Shown piece by piece: positions 50,806 through 58,982 of a DNA stretch of 64,000 bases. Within the stretch, counting starts at the first letter, position 1, and each line of letters starts with the position of its first letter. The notes beneath the pieces were generated by a model. The model did not search any database. It saw only the letters and a program-made list of their open reading frames with translations, and had not been told where the DNA came from. Both the position numbers and the translations under genes were made by a program. The DNA comes from an uncultured Stenotrophomonas sp. (GTDB lineage: Bacteria; Pseudomonadota; Gammaproteobacteria; Xanthomonadales; Xanthomonadaceae): assembly GCF_945952405.1 (NCBI RefSeq), contig NZ_CAMFIA010000012.1, forward strand, positions 1-64,000, written 5' to 3'.

Positions 50806-51474
50806 GTGAATCTGGGAAAAGACCTGGTTGTGACTGTGGGGGCGCAAGAGCTAGTCCCAGTTGCTGAAGATGTAATTGAAGCTCTCGTTGATAGTTCGCT
50901 CGATGAAGGACTACTGAAGGACCTACCCTTCTTGTCCACGATTTTTGCGGTGGGCAAATTTGGTTTTTCTGTTCGTGATCGACTTCTTTCGCAGAAGATA
51001 GTGAAATTCCTGAATGAGGTAGCCACCCTTTCGTGGAGTGACCGAGCGAGAGCAGTGGACGAGCTAGCCGGGAACGATGGCAAGCAAGAAAAAGTTGGAG
51101 CACTTCTTCTGGATATGCTTGACAAAGCGGACATGGATGAAAAGCCGCGCTTGCTTGGCAAGCTCTTTGTCGCCATGGGTCGGGGTGAGATCAGGAGTGA
51201 TGACTACCTCCGTATGGCTACCATGATCAATGGCGTGTATGCCGGTGATCTCCGTGCTCTTGCCGAGTCCAAAGAGCTCGACAGTCTAACTATGAATCGG
51301 CGATTTGCCCTTCAGGCCAATGGCTTCCTGCAGTACTCCATCAAGAACCCAATTAATCCAGCGGGTTCTGTAATGAGTATGAAGGACATGGGCGAGGCGC
51401 TATACAACAGGCCGTTTGAATTCGCTTGGGCAATTACAGATGATGGCAGAACTATCCTGAGGCACTGCTTCTAA
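50806..51474 (+). CDS. Hypothetical accessory protein
   Basis: A 222-residue, helical, soluble protein of lower GC content (VVTVGAQELVPVAEDVIEALVDSSLDEGLLKDLPFLSTIFAVGKFGFSVRDRLLSQKIVKFL, later MNGVYAGDLRALAE). GTG start with AAGGA upstream. Its own gap of about 190 bases before, and a terminator after, suggest a self-contained moron. Family not recognised. Confidence 0.75.
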   Translation: MNLGKDLVVTVGAQELVPVAEDVIEALVDSSLDEGLLKDLPFLSTIFAVGKFGFSVRDRLLSQKIVKFLNEVATLSWSDRARAVDELAGNDGKQEKVGALLLDMLDKADMDEKPRLLGKLFVAMGRGEIRSDDYLRMATMINGVYAGDLRALAESKELDSLTMNRRFALQANGFLQYSIKNPINPAGSVMSMKDMGEALYNRPFEFAWAITDDGRTILRHCF

Positions 51475-51520
51475 AGTCAGGGTCAGATCGGCCAAGCTTT
51501 GACCGATCAAGCATCCACCT

Positions 51521-51556
51521 AAAGGCCTCCGGCGTATGCCGGGGGCTTTCTCTTTT
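51521..51556 (+). terminator. Terminator after the accessory gene
   Basis: AAAGGCCTCCGGC-GTAT-GCCGGGGGCTTT followed by TCTCTTTT, 12 bases before the lysozyme ATG. Confidence 0.75.
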
Positions 51557-51567
51557 ATGGAGACGTC

Positions 51568-52056
51568 ATGGCGCAGATCACTCCCCAACTGGCTGGCGGC
51601 GTGAACGTCGTGGCCTTCCTCGACATGCTGGCCTTGTCTGAAGGCACGGACAACGGTAAGCGACCCACCAAAGACCGCGGCTATGACGTGATCGTTGGCG
51701 GGGAGTTGTTCAAGAGCTACGCCGACCACCCGCGCGTGCTGGTGGATCTGCCGAAGCTGAAGATTCAGTCCACGGCAGCCGGCCGCTACCAGCTGCTGCG
51801 CCGCTACTACGACGCCTACAAGAAGACGCTCGACCTGAAGGATTTCACTCCCCTAAGCCAGGACCTGATTGCGCTGCAGCAGATCCGGGAGCGCCGCGCT
51901 CTGCCGCTGATCCAGGCGGGCAAGATCACCGAGGCCATCAAGGCGGTCAGCAACATCTGGGCGAGTCTGCCCGGAGCCGGCTACGGCCAGCCGGAGCACA
52001 AGCTGGCCGACTTGCTGGCGGTCTACCGCCGGGCCGGCGGGACGGTGGCGCCATGA
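51568..52056 (+). CDS. Lambda R-like endolysin (lytic transglycosylase)
   Basis: A 162-residue protein resembling lambda R: AFLDMLALSEGTDNGKRPTKDRGYDVIVGGELFKSYADHPRVLVDLPKLKIQSTAAGRYQLLRRYYDAY. The catalytic glutamate is E25 in LSEGT. It would cleave peptidoglycan without hydrolysis, releasing 1,6-anhydro products. No signal peptide, so it needs a holin, supplied by the next gene. It overlaps that gene by four bases. Confidence 0.92.
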   Translation: MAQITPQLAGGVNVVAFLDMLALSEGTDNGKRPTKDRGYDVIVGGELFKSYADHPRVLVDLPKLKIQSTAAGRYQLLRRYYDAYKKTLDLKDFTPLSQDLIALQQIRERRALPLIQAGKITEAIKAVSNIWASLPGAGYGQPEHKLADLLAVYRRAGGTVAP

Positions 52057-52367
52057 TCGGGGGCGATGTGGACTGGCAGGCCATTGGGACCGCGTTTGGC
52101 GGCCTGATGGTTGGCGCTGGCGGCGTGGCGCTGTGGTGGCGCAAGCAGTTCGTAGAGACAGCCAGGGAAGGGGCGGAGGTCAACGTGATCCAGTTGATGC
52201 GCGAGGAAGTGACCCGGCTGGGCGAACGGGTGGGACGGATGGAGGCCAGGGAGCTGCGCTTGATCCGCCACATCTACCGGCTTGAAGGGCTGATGCGCGC
52301 GGCAAGCCTGGAGCCGCCGCCGTTCGACCCGGACAGCGACACGATCAGAGCAGGAGGTTCGGAATGA
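52053..52367 (+). CDS. Holin candidate
   Basis: A 104-residue protein with one hydrophobic segment (AIGTAFGGLMVGAGGVALWW) followed by a helical, charged region. Its size, position after the endolysin and the N-terminal membrane segment suggest a class III holin or an antiholin. It overlaps both neighbours by four bases. Confidence 0.65.
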   Translation: MIGGDVDWQAIGTAFGGLMVGAGGVALWWRKQFVETAREGAEVNVIQLMREEVTRLGERVGRMEARELRLIRHIYRLEGLMRAASLEPPPFDPDSDTIRAGGSE

Positions 52368-52762
52368 ACGGAGATAGGCCTAGCGAATGCTCTGTTCCGG
52401 CGAAACTCACTGTCGTGTGCAGCGCTGCGCAGCTGACCGCGGAACTGAGGGAAATTGGGGAGCGGGTTTCCCGCGCTCCCGGATATCTCCAATGGATGGC
52501 GTTGCAGGTGCTTGAGGCCGACGAACACGGCATCGAGCTGGGCCATATCGACCCTGAACATCCTTCCATATCCAGTGCATGTGAACTCCGGGGTCTGCCT
52601 CAACTCTCCAAGTGGCTTCGTCTGCTGCTGCTCGCCCTTCGGGAGCATGAGGAAGAGAGAAGGCACGGGGAACGATCGGAGCAGAGCATGGATGGCTCTG
52701 ACTTGGGGACGACTGTTATCCGCTGCGCGGCGGAAGATTTGTCGCAAGTTGCGAAGCCATAG
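52364..52762 (+). CDS. Hypothetical phage protein of the lysis module
   Basis: A 132-residue soluble protein (VCSAAQLTAELREIGERVSRAPGYLQWMALQVLEADEHGIELGHIDPEHPS ... ELRGLPQLSKWLRLLLLALREHEEERRHGE). Not recognised. It overlaps the holin candidate (ATGA). Its 3' end overlaps the end of a minus-strand frame. Confidence 0.6.
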   Translation: MNGDRPSECSVPAKLTVVCSAAQLTAELREIGERVSRAPGYLQWMALQVLEADEHGIELGHIDPEHPSISSACELRGLPQLSKWLRLLLLALREHEEERRHGERSEQSMDGSDLGTTVIRCAAEDLSQVAKP

Positions 52763-52925
52763 CCAGTAGCTCGTCGGCAATCGTCTCTTGGCCAGCTGCT
52801 TTTAGACGCAGGGCGTGTCTTCGGAGTGTTTGGAGGAATCGCTCCATTGGCAGTACGCCATCCTGGTGAAGAGCAATAGCAATTGCCATCACTGCGGCTA
52901 GAGCCGTAGGCCCGGTGTTGTCCAT
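52716..52925 (-). CDS. Small minus-strand phage protein
   Basis: A 69-residue protein (MDNTGPTALAAVMAIAIALHQDGVLPMERFLQTLRRHALRLKAAGQETIADELLAMASQLATNL). GGGAGGGCGAC before the ATG at 52925 is a strong ribosome binding site. Its strand is opposite to the lysis genes, and it overlaps the 3' end of the previous gene by 47 bases. Function unknown. Confidence 0.5.
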   Translation of the reverse strand: MDNTGPTALAAVMAIAIALHQDGVLPMERFLQTLRRHALRLKAAGQETIADELLAMASQLATNLPPRSG

Positions 52926-53000
52926 GTCGCCCTCCCTGGGCTGTGTTGGTAGCACGCGCAGCGTACTCCAGGCAGGGCGACTCATTCATATAGGTGCCCA

Positions 53001-53429
53001 ATGCTGAACCCTCTTCGTCCCTACGCCGACCTGCTCAAGGTGCTGGCGGTTCTGGTGCTGGCTGGTGGTCTGTTCGTGACTGGCTGCGAGCGCGGTGAAG
53101 ATCGCCAGTCCGCCAAGGACCAGGCAACCATCGCCAAGGCCGACAAGGCGCGCGCTGCTGCTGAGGCTGAAGCTGCCGAGAACTTCCGCGCGGCCAACGC
53201 CTGCGGGCTGCTACTGAAGGACGTGAACCGGCAGAGCCAGGCGGCAATCGATGAGGCAGCCCGGCAGAAGGAGGCAGCCAATGAGGCTGCGCGCCGGGCC
53301 GAGGTGGCAGCGGCCGAGAGTCAGCGCCGGGCTGATCAGGCCAGCCGCGCGCTGCAGGACGCCAAGACCCAGCCGGCATGCCGGCAACAGCTGGAGCAGA
53401 AGCTATGCGACGCCATTCCATTGCTGTGA
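53001..53429 (+). CDS. i-spanin (Rz-like)
   Basis: A 142-residue protein with one N-terminal transmembrane helix (LLKVLAVLVLAGGLFVTG) and a long periplasmic coiled coil (KDQATIAKADKARAAAEAEAAENFRAANACG ... EAARQKEAANEAARRAEVAAAESQRRADQASRALQDAK), the layout of Rz. It connects to the outer membrane spanin encoded overlapping in another frame and fuses the membranes at lysis. Confidence 0.83.
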   Translation: MLNPLRPYADLLKVLAVLVLAGGLFVTGCERGEDRQSAKDQATIAKADKARAAAEAEAAENFRAANACGLLLKDVNRQSQAAIDEAARQKEAANEAARRAEVAAAESQRRADQASRALQDAKTQPACRQQLEQKLCDAIPLL

Positions 53430-53695
53430 TCCTGGCCGCGGCGCTGCCGCTGTGCGGGTTCGGCAGCTGCAGTAAGGCCAGCAGGCCGGACATCCCCCAG
53501 TTGGTCTATGTCACGGTGGAGACGGCAGTGGCGCCCCCGGCCTTACTGACCCAGCCCTGCCAGATCATCCGCGTGCGGGAGCGCTCGGTGGAGCAGGTGG
53601 TGTCCGCCTACAACGCCAACATCCTGAGCCTGCAGCAGTGCAACAAGCAGCTGGGCGAGATCCGGGAGTTGGGCGTTGACCGGGTGAAGCGATGA
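53405..53695 (+). CDS. o-spanin lipoprotein (Rz1-like)
   Basis: A 96-residue lipoprotein starting MRRHSIAVILAAALPLCGFGSC with a lipobox-like GFGSC, then a proline-containing mature part (PDIPQLVYVTVETAVAPPALL). Its start lies 25 bases inside the end of the Rz-like gene in another frame, the classical Rz/Rz1 arrangement. It would be anchored in the outer membrane and bind the i-spanin. Confidence 0.8.
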   Translation: MRRHSIAVILAAALPLCGFGSCSKASRPDIPQLVYVTVETAVAPPALLTQPCQIIRVRERSVEQVVSAYNANILSLQQCNKQLGEIRELGVDRVKR

Positions 53696-54036
53696 ACCGT
53701 CGGGTTCTCGCCCTTGGCCGGTTGAAGACCGGCGAGATGAACAAGACCGAGGCCGCGTATGCAGAGCGGCTGCGCGCGCTGCAGGCGGCTGGTGGGATCC
53801 AGTGGCACCGGTTCGAGGGCATGAAGCTGCGCCTGGCCGACAACACGTTCTATACCCCGGACTTTGCGGTGATGGCAGCCGACGGCGTCATGGAGTGCCA
53901 CGAGGTGAAGGGGCACTGGCAGGACGATGCACGGGCCAAGATCAAGATTGCAGCGGCCATGTACCCATTCCGCTTCATCGCGGTGAAAGTGCGGCGAAAG
54001 CGCGATGGCGGTGGCTGGGAAGTGGAGGAGTTCTGA
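53692..54036 (+). CDS. DUF1064 family nuclease-like protein
   Basis: A 114-residue protein: MNKTEAAYAERL, RFEGMKLRLADNTFYTPDFAVMAADGVMECHEVKGHWQDDARAKIKIAAAMYPFRFIAV. The acidic residues in TPDF and EVKG are placed as in PD-(D/E)xK nucleases, consistent with DUF1064. It may process phage DNA. It overlaps the Rz1-like gene by four bases. Confidence 0.85.
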   Translation: MNRRVLALGRLKTGEMNKTEAAYAERLRALQAAGGIQWHRFEGMKLRLADNTFYTPDFAVMAADGVMECHEVKGHWQDDARAKIKIAAAMYPFRFIAVKVRRKRDGGGWEVEEF

Positions 54037-54203
54037 TGCACGCGACAGTGATTGCGTCTGTCCGCCTGCAGTGGTGGTTGCGGTGGTATCTGGCTGCCGT
54101 GGTGTGGCTCGCTCGGGCAACGGGCATGGACCCGAACTGGGATCGGGTGGAGTGGTGGATACGCCGTGGCCTGGTGATCCGGGCTGCAGGGCCTGGCCAG
54201 TGA
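54036..54203 (+). CDS. Small phage protein
   Basis: A 55-residue protein (MHATVIASVRLQWWLRWYLAAVVWLARATGMDPNWDRVEWWIRRGLVIR) rich in tryptophan, with an amphipathic or membrane-inserting N-terminal half. Its ATG overlaps the previous stop (TGATG), and its stop overlaps the HNH start (GTGA), so it is a real operon gene although short. Function unknown. Confidence 0.65.
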   Translation: MHATVIASVRLQWWLRWYLAAVVWLARATGMDPNWDRVEWWIRRGLVIRAAGPGQ

Positions 54204-54526
54204 GCGTGGCTCGCGGCCGCAGGACCCGGCAGACCGGCGGTAGCTCCTTCGCCCACCTGTACGGCACCGCGCGCTGGCAGCGCACGCGCAAGGCGCAGCT
54301 GGAGCGTGAGCCGCTCTGCAGCCGGTGCAAGGCACGCGGGCATGTGACGGTGGCGACGGTATGCAACCACACGAACGGACACCCGCCTGGAGAAACGGAG
54401 GAGATGTTCTGGACTGGACCCTTCGACAGTCAGTGCGCCGACTGCCACAACGTCGATCAGGCGCGTCTGGAACGAGGTGCGGTGCAGGTCCGAGGGTGCG
54501 ATGAGGACGGGTGGCCGGTCGGCTGA
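54200..54526 (+). CDS. HNH endonuclease
   Basis: A 108-residue protein: CSRCKARGHVTVATVCNHTNGHPPGE then NWF-like linker and QCADCHN; the paired CxxC motifs and H-N-H residues (CNHTN ... DCHN) mark an HNH nuclease. In HK97-type phages such a protein next to terminase is needed for cos cleavage and packaging, so the position fits. GTG start with four-base overlap upstream. Confidence 0.88.
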   Translation: MSVARGRRTRQTGGSSFAHLYGTARWQRTRKAQLEREPLCSRCKARGHVTVATVCNHTNGHPPGETEEMFWTGPFDSQCADCHNVDQARLERGAVQVRGCDEDGWPVG

Positions 54527-54665
54527 ATGGTTCCACGGCATCGCGTTCCACGCTGCGCAGGGTAGGGGGGGCGAATTGTTTGGGTCGATTCGGACCTAGA
54601 CCGACCGTCCCCCGTTCTTCGCGCATCCACAGTTGGAAAGACGACCCCCTCAAGGTGGGGAAACG
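54527..54665. other. Possible cos region between HNH and terminase genes
   Basis: The gap holds GGTAGGGGGGGCGAATTG followed by an AT-containing stretch and CCGTCCCCCG, a G-run and C-run facing each other about 35 bases apart. HNH-terminase gaps often carry cos, but no experimental sign is available. No gene fits. Confidence 0.35.
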
Positions 54666-55043
54666 ATGGCAAATCCCCGCACGCCAGCGGCGAAAGCGGC
54701 AGTGTCTGGCGCTGCGGCAAAGAATCCGCAACGGCATCGAAATCGGAAGACGCCCAAGGGGCCGAAAGCGATCGGCACCCCGTACAAGGGCATGACCAAG
54801 GAGCAGGTGGCCGTCTGGAAAGAGCAGGTGGATAACATGCCCTGGCTGCACGCTGGGCACCGCCTCCTGCTTCGCCAGGTTTGCATCTTGGCCGCACGAA
54901 TGGCGACCGACCCCGATATGGGTGTTTCCGCGATGCAGGCGCTTGGCTCACTGCTATCCAAGCTCGGAGCAACCCCGGTGGATGAGACGAAAGTGAATCA
55001 TGGCTCAGGCGAAGACGAAGACCCGGACGACAAGCACTTCTAA
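54666..55043 (+). CDS. Small terminase subunit candidate
   Basis: A 125-residue protein with a basic N-terminus (NPQRHRNRKTPKGPKAIG) and a helical body (MTKEQVAVWKEQVDNMPWLHAGHRLLLRQVCILAARMATDPDMGVSAMQALGSLLSKLGATP). Position directly before and overlapping the large subunit by 44 bases defines it as the small terminase. AAGGTGGGG precedes the ATG at 54666. Confidence 0.8.
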   Translation: MANPRTPAAKAAVSGAAAKNPQRHRNRKTPKGPKAIGTPYKGMTKEQVAVWKEQVDNMPWLHAGHRLLLRQVCILAARMATDPDMGVSAMQALGSLLSKLGATPVDETKVNHGSGEDEDPDDKHF

Positions 55044-56880
55044 CTGCCGGACCAGTGAGTATCCGTTGGCAGTGGTCGAAGGCAAGACCGTCGCGGGCCC
55101 CCACGTGCGCAACGCCTGCCGGCGCCATCTCAAAGACCTGGAGGACGCTCACGAGCGTGGCCTCTACTTCGATCGAGAGGCCGCCGACAAGAAGATCGCC
55201 TTCTTCGAAGAAGTGCTGCGCCTCAGCGAGGGCCAGTTCGAGGGCAAGCCGTTCAAGCTGCACCCCAGCCAGGCATTCAAGATCGGCAGTCTGTTCGGCT
55301 GGAAGCAGGCGGACGGCACCCGGCGCTTCCGCCGCGCATACATCGAGGAGGGCAAGGGAAACGGTAAGTCGCCGATGGCCGGTGGGATCGCGCTCATCGG
55401 GCTTTGTGCCGATCAGGAGGCCGGCGCCCAGGTGTACGCGGTGGCCTCGCACAAGGATCAGGCCGGAATCCTGTTCCGGGACGCCGTGAAGATGGTGAAG
55501 GCGTCACCGGCGCTGAAGAAGCGGCTGGAGTTCTCGGGCGGTGAGGGCAAGGAATACAACATCGCCCATCACAAGTCGCAGAGCTATTTCCGGCCGGCGT
55601 CTCGTGACGTTGGCAAGACTGGATCGGGCTACCGGCCGCACTTCGTCCTGGCCGACGAAGTGCACGAGATGGCAGACGGCAAGATCATCGAAATGATGGA
55701 GAACGGCTTCAAGTTCCGCCGTTCCCCACTGCTGTTCATGATCACCAATTCGGGCAGCGACCGGAACAGCGTTGCCTGGGCAGAGCATGAGCATGCCGTC
55801 AAGGTGGCTGCTGGCCACCACGAGGCCGTGAACGATCCGACCTTCGTCGGAGACGTCATTGATGACCGCACGTTTTCGTTCGTGTGTGGGCTTGATGAGG
55901 GCGACGAGCCGCTCGAGGATCCGGCCTGCTGGGTGAAAGCAAACCCGATGCTGGGTATCACCATCACGGATGAATACCTGCAGGGCCGGGTTGACCTGGC
56001 CAAGCAGATCCCGAGCAAGCTCAACGAGATCCTGCGACTCAACTTCTGCATGTGGACCGACGCCGACCAGGCGTGGATGAGCCGCGAAATTGTCGAGCCT
56101 GCGATGCAGTCGTTCGACAGGACGCAGCACCACGGCAAGCGCCTACATCTCGGGCTGGACTTGTCGCAGAACCGCGACATTACGGCTCTAGGTGCGGTGG
56201 TGGAGACCGGATCGAAGGAGGTCCTGGTTGAGGTTGAGGGCAAGAAAACCCTGGTCAACAAGCCAACGTTCGATGCGTGGGTGGAGGCGTGGACGCCGGG
56301 CGATACGGTCAAGGCTCGCGAACTGCGCGACAAGCTTCCTTACAGCACCTGGATTGCCAAGGGTCACTTGCACGCCCCGAAGGGGCAGACGATCAGCTAC
56401 CGGCATGTCGCGCAGACGGTGGCCGAGTACGACCGGGACTTCGAAGTTGTCCAAGTGGCTTACGACCGGTACGCCTTCCGACAGTTCGAAGAGGAAGTGA
56501 AGGAGCTGGGGCTTTCCGTCTCGTTCGTGGAGCACCCGCAGGGTGGCCTGAAGAAGGGCAAGCCCACGGAGGCCGCAGTAAAGGCAGCTGCCGCAGCCGG
56601 CAAGCCCCAACCGGAAGGGCTCTGGATGCCCGGATCGCTACGGCTGTTCGAAGAAGCCCTGCTGGAAGGGCGCGTCCGCTTGTTCGGAAACCCTGTGCTG
56701 GTGTCCGCAATCATGTCGGCCGTCATTGAGAGCGACAAATGGGAGAACCGCTGGCTGTCCAAGGCGCGTTCAGTCAACAAGATCGACGCCGCGGTGGCGG
56801 TAGTGATGGCCTTCGGCTCCGCACATTCATCGGTAGCGCCCGCCTCTGTCTATGAGCAGCGGGGCATCCGATTCTTATAG
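55000..56880 (+). CDS. Large terminase subunit
   Basis: A 626-residue packaging motor of the HK97 Terminase_1 type. The ATPase domain has a Walker A-like EEGKGNGKSP and Walker B VLADEVHE; the nuclease domain starts LHLGLDLSQNRDITALGAV with the metal-binding aspartate, later VAYDRYAFRQF. It cuts and pumps phage DNA into the procapsid. It overlaps the small subunit gene by 44 bases. Confidence 0.94.
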   Translation: MAQAKTKTRTTSTSNCRTSEYPLAVVEGKTVAGPHVRNACRRHLKDLEDAHERGLYFDREAADKKIAFFEEVLRLSEGQFEGKPFKLHPSQAFKIGSLFGWKQADGTRRFRRAYIEEGKGNGKSPMAGGIALIGLCADQEAGAQVYAVASHKDQAGILFRDAVKMVKASPALKKRLEFSGGEGKEYNIAHHKSQSYFRPASRDVGKTGSGYRPHFVLADEVHEMADGKIIEMMENGFKFRRSPLLFMITNSGSDRNSVAWAEHEHAVKVAAGHHEAVNDPTFVGDVIDDRTFSFVCGLDEGDEPLEDPACWVKANPMLGITITDEYLQGRVDLAKQIPSKLNEILRLNFCMWTDADQAWMSREIVEPAMQSFDRTQHHGKRLHLGLDLSQNRDITALGAVVETGSKEVLVEVEGKKTLVNKPTFDAWVEAWTPGDTVKARELRDKLPYSTWIAKGHLHAPKGQTISYRHVAQTVAEYDRDFEVVQVAYDRYAFRQFEEEVKELGLSVSFVEHPQGGLKKGKPTEAAVKAAAAAGKPQPEGLWMPGSLRLFEEALLEGRVRLFGNPVLVSAIMSAVIESDKWENRWLSKARSVNKIDAAVAVVMAFGSAHSSVAPASVYEQRGIRFL

Positions 56881-56888
56881 GAAGCGCA

Positions 56889-58151
56889 ATGTCCAGGTTC
56901 AACGAAGAAGACCTTAAGTCGCTGGACCGGCTCTGGAATCCACCGCCGGCGGCGCCACCAGGTGCACGCGCTGAGGCCGGCCAGTTCACGGGAATGGATG
57001 ATCCGGCACTGCTGGAGTTCATCCGATCACAGGGCGGCCACGGCGGCGGTGGCTACCAGATGCGCAACATGGCGGTACTCCGCTGCCTGTCTCTGATCTG
57101 CGGGACCATTGGCATGCTGCCGCTGAACCTGGTCGAGTCTGGCGGAAAGAAGCGGATAGCCACCGAGCATCCCGCGCACCGCCTTCTGAAGATCAAGCCA
57201 AACCCGTGGCAGACGCCGTTGGAGTTCAAGCGGCAGATGGAGCTGGCCAGGCAGAGGCACGGGGATGCCTACGCACGGATCGTGTGGTCAGCAGGCCGGC
57301 CAATCCACCTGATCCCACTGGACTCCCTCGCGGTGCGGGCTGAGCTTGGCGACGACTGGCGCATGCTCTACCGGTTCAACAGCAAGAAGCGTGGCGAGGT
57401 CATCCTCAAGCAGGAGGAAGTGCTGCACATCCGCGACCTATCCGTGGACGGCGTGACCAGCCTGTCCAGGATGAAGTTGGCAGACCGCGCCATCCGTCTT
57501 GCGCTGGATGCGGAACGGGCAGCAAGCCGGATCTTCGAGACCGGCAACATGGCCGGCGGCGCCATTGAGGTGCCGAATGCGCTTAGCGATGTGGCCTACG
57601 AGCGCATGCGAACCTCACTCGATACCGAGTATGCGGGCGCAAGCGCGGCGCAGCGATGGATGCTGCTGGAAGAGGGGGCTGAGGCCAATAAGTTCGGCAG
57701 CACCGCCCAGGAAGCCCAGCACGTCGAGAACCGCAGCGCACAGGTGGAGGAGGTGGCCAGGCTCTACGGCGTCCCCCGACCGCTCCTGTTCCTCAGCGAC
57801 ACCAGCTGGGGCACTGGCATCGAGCAGCTGGGGATCTTCTTCCTGCAGTACACGATGCTGGAGCACTTCACCAACTGGGAGCAGGCGGTCGCGCGATCGC
57901 TAATCGACGAGCGGGACCTGGAACGCTACCAGCCGAAGTTCAACGTGCGGGCGCTGATGCGCGGCACGCTCAAGGATCAGGCCGACTTCTTCAAGGCCGC
58001 CCTGGGCTCGGGTGGTACGGCACCGTTCCATACACAGAACGAGGTCCGCGACCTGCTGGATTACCCCGAATCGGATCAGCCCGGGGCAAATGACCTGATC
58101 AACCCCATGACACAGAAGGGAAAGAGCAATGAGCCTCCGGCAGCTGCCTGA
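56889..58151 (+). CDS. Portal protein, HK97 family
   Basis: A 420-residue portal. Family stretches: MAVLRCLSLICGTIGMLPLNLVE, HPAHRLLKIKPNPWQTPLEFKRQMELARQRHGDAYARIV, DDWRMLYRFNSKKRGEVILKQEEVLHIRDLSVDGV, and YGVPRPLLFLSDTSWGTGIEQLGIFFLQYTMLEHFTNWEQAV. It forms the ring at the DNA-entry vertex. It overlaps the protease gene by 23 bases. Confidence 0.95.
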   Translation: MSRFNEEDLKSLDRLWNPPPAAPPGARAEAGQFTGMDDPALLEFIRSQGGHGGGGYQMRNMAVLRCLSLICGTIGMLPLNLVESGGKKRIATEHPAHRLLKIKPNPWQTPLEFKRQMELARQRHGDAYARIVWSAGRPIHLIPLDSLAVRAELGDDWRMLYRFNSKKRGEVILKQEEVLHIRDLSVDGVTSLSRMKLADRAIRLALDAERAASRIFETGNMAGGAIEVPNALSDVAYERMRTSLDTEYAGASAAQRWMLLEEGAEANKFGSTAQEAQHVENRSAQVEEVARLYGVPRPLLFLSDTSWGTGIEQLGIFFLQYTMLEHFTNWEQAVARSLIDERDLERYQPKFNVRALMRGTLKDQADFFKAALGSGGTAPFHTQNEVRDLLDYPESDQPGANDLINPMTQKGKSNEPPAAA

Positions 58152-58971
58152 AATCCGTGCCGAGCGACGGCTCGGCGCCGCCCAGTTCGACATGCGGCCC
58201 GATGCTCTCGAACGCTGGGAGCCCGAAGTTCGCGCCGCGGGCAACGACGCGAACAGCATCTCGATTTATGACTCCATCGGCGAGAACTGGGAGGGAACCG
58301 GCGTCACCGCCAAGCGGATCAGCGCGGCCCTTCGTGCCATCGGCGACAGGGACGTGGTGGTGAACATCAACTCCCCTGGCGGTGACTTCTTCGAGGGGGT
58401 CGCCATCTACAACCTGCTGCGCGAGCACCAGGGCAGGGTGACCGTCCAGGTCATGGGACTGGCCGCGTCGGCGGCGTCGGTGATCGCGATGGCCGGCGAC
58501 GAGATCCTGATGGGCGATGGGTCTTTCCTCATGATCCACAACGCCTGGGCGGTGGCCATCGGCAATCGGCACGATATGTCCGACGCGGCCAAGCTGCTGG
58601 AGCCGTTCGATACGGCAATGGCCAAGGTCTACGCGGCCCGCTCGGGTGTAACCGAGGCCGAAGCGGCGCGGATGATGGACGCCGAGACCTGGATCGGCGC
58701 AGGCCAGGCGGTGGAAAACGGTTTTGCCGATGGTCTGCTCGATGGTGCCGCCGCCACCAAGGATGCCAAGCAGGCATCGGGTGGGCGCAAGGCTCTGGCC
58801 TTGGTCGAGGCGGCCATGGTCAAGGCAGGTCACTCCCGATCCATGCGGCGCGACACGCTGAAATCGCTGTTCAACGGCAAGCCGAGCGCTGCCGGGTCCG
58901 CTACGCCGAGCGCTGGCGGCAACGAAACCTCGGCCCTGTTGCAGGGCCTTCTCGACAACATCAAAGCCTAA
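58129..58971 (+). CDS. ClpP-like prohead protease
   Basis: A 280-residue protein of the ClpP/crotonase fold: NINSPGGDFFEGVAIYNLLREH, nucleophile serine in GLAASAASVIAMAGDEI (S114 or S117) and histidine H137 in MIHNAW. Such ClpP-like proteins replace HK97 gp4 as the head maturation protease. It would remove the N-terminal part of the capsid protein. C-terminal 80 residues are linker-like. Confidence 0.92.
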   Translation: MSLRQLPEIRAERRLGAAQFDMRPDALERWEPEVRAAGNDANSISIYDSIGENWEGTGVTAKRISAALRAIGDRDVVVNINSPGGDFFEGVAIYNLLREHQGRVTVQVMGLAASAASVIAMAGDEILMGDGSFLMIHNAWAVAIGNRHDMSDAAKLLEPFDTAMAKVYAARSGVTEAEAARMMDAETWIGAGQAVENGFADGLLDGAAATKDAKQASGGRKALALVEAAMVKAGHSRSMRRDTLKSLFNGKPSAAGSATPSAGGNETSALLQGLLDNIKA

Positions 58972-58982
58972 GAGGCCAACAC

